NCBI GenBank assembly: GCA_905116865.2
Contig: CAJHNH020003190.1
Location: forward strand, 360,001-424,000
Length of the DNA: 64,000 nt
Direction of reading: 5' to 3'
Origin: Candidula unifasciata
Taxonomy: Eukaryota; Mollusca; Gastropoda; Stylommatophora; Geomitridae
In this document: in pieces, positions 57,820 to 64,000 of the stretch
How positions within the stretch are numbered: position 1 is the stretch's first letter
How the letters are laid out: every line of letters begins with the position of its first letter
Translations under genes and position numbers: made by a program
Notes under the pieces: model-generated
The model's input: the letters and a program-made list of their open reading frames with translations, nothing else
Told to the model about the DNA's origin: nothing
Databases searched by the model: none

Positions 57820-58070
57820 TATATTCCTGATTTGTCTCTTCTAGTCAATCCAGCAACCTTTCTCAGACATCTGATTTCCATGGCTACTAAATTTCTTTCC
57901 TGGTTTTTGTGAGTGACCATGTCTGGCAAAAGTAACTTAGGGTGGAAATAAATACGCTTTGGATGAGATGTTTGATTGTGCTGACTGAGATTTTGGCTTC
58001 CATGTAAACAACTACACAGGCAGTAACAGTCCCTTTGAGAAACATACAAACAAGAAGTCCCCTACTGCTT
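57820..58070 (-). mobile_element. LINE RT C-terminal fragment (family D)
   Basis: Minus strand: FISTLSYFCQTWSLTKTRKE, then LVAMEIRCLRKVAGLTRRDK. Related to 52180-52335 and 13595-13930. It faces the fragment at 57530. Confidence 0.7.
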
Positions 58071-58404
58071 TGTGTTTTACCTCCACACTCAGAAACAGGA
58101 TGAGATAATAATGAGATGTACAATTTAATTACAGTAATTTGTGTTTGACATTTGAGCATCATGTAGGATGGTATTAATTGAAACGATTGAAAGGGAAATA
58201 AAGTCAACATAAATACTGCAAGTAGTTCTGTGACAATTCCATTTCATATCTACAAATGCAATAGGCGAGGTTAAACTTTCCAGTTTCAGTCTTCCCTCTT
58301 TGTCACTCTCTCACACAAACACATAGATAACAAACATTGTCAAGCACCTGAAGGATACAGTTACCTGGCATGTAGTTGTTGAGTCTGATGGATCAGTGAC
58401 TACT

Positions 58405-58695
58405 TGGCATGCACAAGACTGTCAAGAATCAAATCTTGTTGTCTTCCTCTGTCCTTCCTTCCACAGATCTTTGCAATAGTCACATGTTCCATTTTCCCTC
58501 TTCTCATAACATAGATGACAAATGATGACTGTCTCCTTCTGATGTCTGTGATAAGTTGTCTTCAGGCTCCCGCCTCTTTTAAAACCTTTTGGTTGCTCTT
58601 TTTGACTGTCCAAAATATGTTAAGCATTCTTCTGTAAAACCACATCTCTGAGGCCTCAAGAAATGGTTTGACCTGCCTATCGATTGTCCAGGACT
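58405..58695 (-). mobile_element. RTE-like LINE, 3' fragment (copy k)
   Basis: Minus strand: TVKKSNQKVLKEAGAxRQLI-type codons, RRRQSSFVIYVMRRGK-type codons and GKDLWKEGQRKTTRF. The last ~100 bp of the family and its tail are missing. Confidence 0.72.
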
Positions 58696-59115
58696 CACTT
58701 AATTTTTTTGAAAACTTCTTGATACCTCTAAAATTATTTATTTATGCTGGGTCACCCTAGGAGCCCAGGTCATTGCAAAGAATCCATGCCTTAAAAAGAT
58801 TGGAATAAGTGACCACTGGGCTGTCATTCAGGTTTGCTATTTCAGCTCCCTAGTTAGTGTGCACCCTGAAGTCTACACCAGGTTTTACTCAGGGTATTTC
58901 TTTGTTTTGTTGCAAAAACATAGCTTATAATTGTCCAGAACATATTGTGTACTGTTGTAGACATTTTTACAGCCTACTATGTTGATTGAAATACGAAGAC
59001 ATATTAGTGAACCATCTTTGTACAAAACTAGAAGCTCCAGGTATTGGTTTGATATTGACATTTGCAGAGATATCAAAAGAGAGAGCAGACTGATATATAA
59101 ATATAAGTATTATTT
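58696..59115. other. Unassigned intron 8 sequence
   Basis: No homology recognised. Confidence 0.4.
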
Positions 59116-60680
59116 TCAGTAAAAGCAGGTCCTTCAAGGATCATAGAAGGATGTTGCAGCAAAGTGCCAGAAGAGACTCAGTGCACTTAAGAATATGGCA
59201 GCAGTGGACATGGAACAAAGAATGCTGTTCACAAAGTTCCAGCACTTGATCCTCTCAGTGATAGATTATGGAATATCAATTTGTGTAGCTGATGAAACTT
59301 GAACGCATACAGAATGAAGCTATGCAGGTGATTCTGTGATGTACAAAAGATACCCAGATAATATGTATGGGATATATACTTGCATTACCAGCTACTGCTG
59401 ATAGTTGATTGATGTGCTGCAAGCTTGTCATATCTCATAGTAGCTGCAGAAAATCAACACCTCTTGTGCAAAGCTCTATCTAGAGATAACGGTCACAGGC
59501 TGAAAAGAAGGTCTTGGATGGCACGGGAAAAAGACACAGCTAGGCTTGTGTGCTTGTCATACATCATAGTAGCTACAGAAAATCAACACCTATTGTACAA
59601 AGCTCTATCTAGAGATAACGGTCACAGGCTGAAAAGAAGGTCTTGGATGGCACGGGAAAAAGACACAGCTAGGCTTATGTGCTTGTCATACATCATAGTA
59701 GCTGCAGAAAATCAACACCTCTTGTACAAAGCTCTATCTAGAGATAACGGTCACAGGCTGAAAAGAAGGTCTTGGATGGCACGGGAAAAAGACACAGCTA
59801 GGCTTGTGTGCTTGTCATACATCATAGTAGCTGCAGAAAATTAACACCTCTTGTACAAAGCTCTATCTAGAGATAATGGTCACAGGCTGAAAAGAAGGTC
59901 TTGGATGGCATGGGAAAAAGACACAGCTAGGCTTGTGTGCTTGCTTGAGGAGTGGGTCAAAAGGTCTGAGTGACAATCAGGGCTTCTAATTTCACTGGGT
60001 TGGGATTGCAGGGACTGACCAGCAGATGCTGCAAATTGAGTTCAGCAAATGATTCGTGGCAATTTTCATCCAGGTGATGTGATTATCTTTGCTGATGGCT
60101 CTGTGTTGAAGGGCAGACGAAGTGCCAGAGGGAATGGGTGTGGAGGGGGGCGGGGAAGGGGGGGAATAGCAAAAAAAATGGATGTCCCTTAGTGCACTAA
60201 AGCCTAGCTTATGATTTCACAACATCTAGCTTGAGAATAAAAGTAAAGGCAGTCAGTGCAGCCTTCTATTGAGTTGAGAACCAGCTGTATACACAATTTG
60301 GGATTGTAACTGACTCACAGAACATGCTGAGAAAGGTGGAGACTGGTATACTCTGTGTAGAGTGGCAAGCATTGCTTCAGAAGTCCAGGGCACTTGGCAT
60401 CCTTTGGATATTTTTCCAAGAGAATGCAGGGGAAACAAACATGCAGACTGGCTGGTTCTGTACAACTTGAGGATAAATTTGTTATATGACAAGCCAGATG
60501 TTGTTAAATCCCCATTTGGAGCCAGTGAACAGTGAGGAGGCACAATTAATTATCCTGGTCTGAAGAGAATGATACAGTGGGCAGTGACCAAGGGATCTGG
60601 CCAACAGTCCACACTCAGAAGAAATGCAAGACAAACATACAATCCAGACAGCTACTGGTAGTAGTGGGGTTGGAATTCTT
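59116..60680 (+). mobile_element. LINE family B, copy 3 (degenerate, with tandem duplication)
   Basis: RT C-terminal codons (SRSFKDHRRMLQQS, LKNMAAVDMEQRMLFTKFQH-type, RIQNEAMQVIL), then four tandem 129-bp units, then RNase H (VIIFADGSVLKGRRSARGN with its catalytic D, TDSQNMLRKVETGILCVEWQ-type codons and ENAGETNMQTGWF replacing GN-RAD). It ends near 60680 with a FTGSEDID-type tail. Many stops. Confidence 0.82.
59424..59939 (+). repeat. Four tandem 129-bp units inside LINE B copy 3
   Basis: Units start at 59424, 59553, 59682 and 59811. Each is 43 codons in one frame (LSYIIVAAENQHLLYKALSR, DNGHRLKRRSWMAREKDTAR). The units are nearly identical, far more alike than this LINE copy is to the others, so the duplication is recent. 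Confidence 0.95.
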
Positions 60681-60801
60681 TACTGGCTCTGAAGATATAG
60701 ACTGAGAACTTATGGAAATGTCCTGAGAGCTGTGATATTGATCTTCAACCACAACTCAACTCTATTTACATAACATTTTTCACTAACACATTCCGTTTAT
60801 A

Positions 60802-61738
60802 CAGTGGAACCTCGCTTAATGATCATAATTCGTTCCAGAATCATACTCATTAAGTGAAACACTCGTTATGCAAAACAATTTTTCTCATATAAATTAATGA
60901 AAAATACGATAATACTATTTCTCTTATTTGGCCAGAAGATTGTTGCTTTTCTGTTACCTCCTCCTCCTCCTCTGACAAACTTTCCCCCAAAACTTCTTGC
61001 TGTGAAACAATGCAACTCCATAAGCTCTTGGGTGGTCAGCTCTTGGCTGTGCTCTTCCACAAGCTCTTTGGTATCACTGTTGTCTACCTCCAATCCCATG
61101 ATATTGGCCAAAGACACAATCTGGTTGATTACAGGTTCCACAGGTACTGTCTCGAACCCCTCAAAGTCACAAATCGACAAAGCTGTCTGGCCAAAGCTTC
61201 TTCCAGGCAGAAGTTAGGGTTCTCTTGGTAACCCCTTCCCCCACCTTGTCGATCATCTTGAGGCAGGCAACGATGTGGAAGTGGTTTTTCCAAAACTCTC
61301 TGAGAGTTAGGTTGGTCCCTTCAGTCACCTGAAAACAATGCTTGAAGAGTGTTTTAGTGTAGAGCTTCTTAAAGTTAGAAATAACTTGCTGGTCATGGGC
61401 TGGAGTAACGGAGTGGTGTTGGGAGGCAGAAACTGGATCTTGATAAACATAATTCTTCAGAGAGTTCAACTTGTAGACCTGGAGGATTCATGTACATATA
61501 TCACAATGCAACAAAAATTTGAGAAAATGTGTGATCACAAGCGACACTAAGATGCTACTGGAACGAGTGTTAAACACAGACTGATTTAACATGCGCACAA
61601 TTCAGGACTTCCCTTCTCCTCGCCACTCATTATGTGAAACGTCGCTTGTTAAGCAAGTCATTTTTTTTTTTACAATTTGTTTTGCTCGTTATGCGAATTA
61701 CTCGTTATGAGAGGTGCTCGTTAAGCGAGGTTCTACTG
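60802..61738 (-). mobile_element. Degraded Tigger/pogo DNA transposon
   Basis: Terminal inverted repeats CAGTGGAACCTCGCTTAATG (60802) and, reverse complement at the right end, CAGTAGAACCTCGCTTAACG (61738), with TA duplications at 60800-60801 and 61739-61740. The minus strand carries the C-terminal part of a Tigger-type DDE transposase: QQVISNFKKLYTKTLFKHCF, LTLREFWKNHFHI, TLTSAWKKLWPDSF, then FEGFETVPVEPVINQIVSLA and EEHSQELTTQELMELH. The N-terminal DNA-binding domains and most of the catalytic core are deleted, so it is not autonomous. Confidence 0.9.
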
Positions 61739-61814
61739 TATTTTGATCTAAACATTATTTTTAATTAATAGCTGAGTGTAAAGGTAAAGGTGAGACCTTT
61801 GTCAGTGTACAAGT

Positions 61815-62195
61815 TTTTATTGCATACACAGTACGTGTTTGGGTATCTGATCTAGGCATACACAGTACATGTTTGGTATCATGTTCATAACCATGGATAT
61901 CTGATCTAGGCATACACAGTACATGTTTGGTATCATGTTCATAACCATGGATATCTGATCTTGGCATACACAGTACATGTTTGGTATCATGTTCATAACC
62001 ATGGATATCTGATCTAGACATACACAGTACGTGTTTGGTATCATGTTCATAACCATGGATATCTGATCTAGACATACACAGTACATGTTTGGTATCATGT
62101 TCATAACCATGGATATCTGATCTAGACATACACAGTATGTGTTTGGTATCATGTTCATAACCATGGATATCTGATCTAGACATACACAGTATTGC
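61815..62195. repeat. 54-bp minisatellite in intron 8
   Basis: About seven 54-bp units (CATACACAGTACATGTTTGG, TATCATGTTCATAACCATGG, ATATCTGATCTAG). Being 18 codons long, the unit gives open frames on the minus strand; these are not genes. It ends about 30 bp before the candidate microexon. Confidence 0.96.
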
Positions 62196-62225
62196 TAAAT
62201 ATTTGTTACTTTTGCTGTATTTCAG

Positions 62226-62231
62226 ATAAAG
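62226..62231 (+). CDS. Candidate 6-nt microexon of PLC-beta
   Basis: The string TTTGCTGTATTTCAG|ATAAAG|GTAAGA has a strong pyrimidine tract and acceptor, six bases, and a strong donor. Exon 8 ends with one base (G); adding ATAAAG yields GAT (Asp), AAA (Lys) and leaves G, so inclusion inserts two residues without changing phase. The site lies in the intron after exon 8, about 36 bp downstream of a 54-bp minisatellite. It could be chance or a decoy site. Confidence 0.35.
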
Positions 62232-63829
62232 GTAAGATGCTGGTATCTAACACATATATATATATATTTAAATAAATGTGTATATATATTTATAAAATCC
62301 TCAGCATTAATGAACCATGATTGTACACATCTTAGATACTCATTATCTTCCACTGTTTCTTTTTCTAGTCGTCTGATTGCCCCTTATGCACTTGGGATAG
62401 AGTTAGTCTAGGCTTTTGCGCTGTGTTGAATGCCTTAACAATTTGAAACTTCCTTTGTTCAAGTCACCTTAAATAATATTAAAATAGTTTTTTGAAACCA
62501 ATTATAATCTATACATCCTAAACATTCACATCATAGTTTTGAAAATTGCAGTGAAAATTAGTAAATTGAAAGACTACCCACCTTGTTTCTTTTCAATAAA
62601 ACAAACTGTTTACACAATTTTTTATAGTATTTTTGAATCAATAACCAAATTTCTCAAATAGCACTTAAAAAAAAATATGTAGGCTCTTAATTTAAATTCA
62701 GGGAAAGGGAAAACAATTGAGGGTAAATAAAAGTAATTCTTTTTCAAGAACTAAGTTTCAGAGTAATAAAATAAAGCATTCTCTTCATAGAAGATCATAT
62801 TGTAATTACTTGCTGAATATTTGACATATTATTCCTTTCTCAACCCTCCTTCAAACCTGTCCATATAATCACAATTTTTCCTTTAAAAAAAAATAAAATA
62901 AAATAAAACACTTCAAATTTAAAAAGAAAAGTTAGAAACTAGTATCTAGAATCTCTCAAGCTATGTAGCTGAATAAAAAGAAAAACCATGAAAAAAAAGC
63001 AAACAACAGCAGACAGTAATACATTGACCAACTTATGTTAAAATGTAATTAAAGTTACGGACCTTTTTGCACATCTTCAGGCGTATTGAGCATATAGGGC
63101 TAGACCTATAATTTGTAGACCAATCAGCACTAGGTGGGTGATGGGGTCAACATGACACCGTGTCACAAGACGGTGTAGTCACCTGTCCAAATTAGGTTCT
63201 TCCCTATAAATATAAGACACTCTGAAGTGATATATTGTTGTGATGGTGACTCATATTGGTCTAGGCGGTACTCTGCAGCTCTAACAACCATCCAACACCA
63301 TATCAGGGATGAGGCAACTCAAGCATTTGGCACCACAGAATTTCCACATATATTCCTGGGCACAACTTGGCCAGACTTCATTACAACCTAATAGCCCCCA
63401 GACTGGATAGGATTACTATATAAAAACCCAGTATCAACAACAATCTGATAATACAAAATTACACACACCGATCTGACCTAACTAAAGTGAACTGTGAAAT
63501 ACCAGACACCAACAAAAGTAAGTTTAGAATAACAATGATTGATGTATTAAGCTCCGAAGGGTATAAGAAATATCAGCCGACTGACATAGAAGAAAGAACA
63601 ATATTATGACACAAATTTCTCAGTGTTGTTGAACTATATATATATATTTATAGATTAAAGAGAGTGATCCCTGTTTTGTCATTGAATGGTGACTCATTGA
63701 TAGTAGGCAGTGAACTATAGAAGCGAGTCATATCCTTGCCTTGAGGGTAAATGGACAAGTAACCACTAGGTCAGCAACAAGTGTGAATACTAACAGAAGC
63801 ATTTGGAGTTAAAACAGGTGTGTCTTTTT
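62232..63829. other. Unassigned intron 8 sequence
   Basis: AT-rich; short AT microsatellites at about 62253-62268 and 63637-63650. No exon with the expected PLC-beta X-box start found. Confidence 0.45.
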
Positions 63830-64000
63830 GCCGCCTCTCCTATTTTTAATGGCAATAGATTGGATTATGAAGACAACCATTGCTAACACCAAGAATGGAA
63901 TTCAGTGGACCCTTACAAAACAGCTTGATGACCTGGACTTTGCTGGTGATATTTGTCTTCTGTCCCACTCATGGAATCAGATGCAAAATAAATAAAATGT
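63830..64000 (+). mobile_element. LINE RT fragment running off the right edge
   Basis: LMAIDWIMKTTIANTKNGIQ, then WTLTKQLDDLDFAGDICLLS and HSWNQMQNK. This is the RT catalytic region of a widespread invertebrate LINE type in which DFADD is expected; here it reads DFAGD, so the catalytic Asp pair is broken. Confidence 0.75.

Larger units (their letters stand above)
14487..62231 (+). other. PLCB1: Phospholipase C beta gene, 5' part (exons 1-8 plus candidate microexon)
   Basis: Eight exons in order encode about 291 residues colinear with the N-terminus of PLC-beta: PH domain (about residues 1-135), then EF-hand region (about 140-290). PLC-beta enzymes are Gq- and G-beta-gamma-activated phosphodiesterases that hydrolyse PIP2 to IP3 and diacylglycerol at the plasma membrane. 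The start (MAGAKPGVHLLQL) and the EF-hand block ([14 protein letters not shown]) match the PLCB1/2/3 class better than PLCB4/norpA. All introns are GT-AG and every junction keeps the frame. Intron lengths are about 31396, 270, 2106, 238, 3349, 2302 and 1761 bp. The catalytic X/Y domains, C2 domain and C-terminal coiled coil are absent from the window, so the gene continues past 64000. No promoter could be identified, and an upstream non-coding exon is possible. The symbol denotes the PLCB1-3 class; orthology to one vertebrate paralogue is not implied. Confidence 0.9.

Noticed and set aside
61761..62183. 140- and 115-codon repetitive open frames on the minus strand
   Set aside because: They translate the 54-bp minisatellite; the unit length of 18 codons keeps two frames open.

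Overview
This is a window of an animal nuclear genome with very low gene density. The evidence is a spliced coding gene with GT-AG introns, many non-LTR retrotransposon fragments, tRNA-derived SINEs, Helitrons, microsatellites and minisatellites. The repeat mix (RTE-like and RNase-H-bearing LINEs, tRNA SINEs, a Helitron, a Tigger/pogo element) and the divergence of the one host gene suggest a lophotrochozoan, most likely a mollusc; a cephalopod is plausible. That is inference: the sequence alone does not fix the species.

The only host gene I can support is the 5' part of a phosphoinositide phospholipase C beta gene (PLCB1/2/3 type, as in vertebrate PLCB1 or fly Plc21C) on the + strand. Exon 1 (14487-14585) is separated by an intron of about 31.4 kb from exons 2-8 (45982-56782). 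Together they give about 291 residues covering the PH domain and the EF-hand region, colinear with PLC-beta proteins. The catalytic X and Y boxes and the C-terminal coiled coil must lie beyond position 64000. A candidate 6-nt microexon (62226-62231) would add Asp-Lys in frame.

Upstream flank (1-14486): fragments of an RTE-like LINE, an RT/RNase H LINE (family A) lying between (AT)n tracts, a nearly uninterrupted RT/RNase H LINE (family B, 10420-13110), a GC-rich long inverted repeat (7839-8020) and a short repeat of unknown class (repeat F).

Intron 1 (14586-45981): a graveyard of nested elements. An RTE copy is split by an internally deleted retroelement with an 11-bp target duplication. A LINE with a 5' inversion lies at 24545-25475. 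An RTE copy at 27920-30131 carries three later insertions. A 1.4-kb tetranucleotide array lies at 30888-32307. A 1719-bp non-autonomous Helitron sits in a 42-bp satellite so cleanly that the empty site can be read; it carries tandem tRNA-Asp-like pseudogenes. A related copy (22071-23622) ends in a fold-back with 5'-like termini at both ends. A cluster of repeat F lies at 37637-38598 and a (TAC)n array at 39508-39855.

Introns 2-8 and the 3' part: a second family A LINE bounded by a 12-bp target duplication, itself inside another LINE; minisatellites of 50, 25 and 54 bp; a family B LINE fragment with a 129-bp in-frame tandem duplication; a degraded Tigger element with TA target duplications; and a LINE RT fragment running off the right edge.

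Nothing in the window looks like a new enzymatic system. The strongest novelty is structural: the Helitron family with tRNA-like arrays, the readable nested-insertion history, and the candidate PLC-beta microexon.
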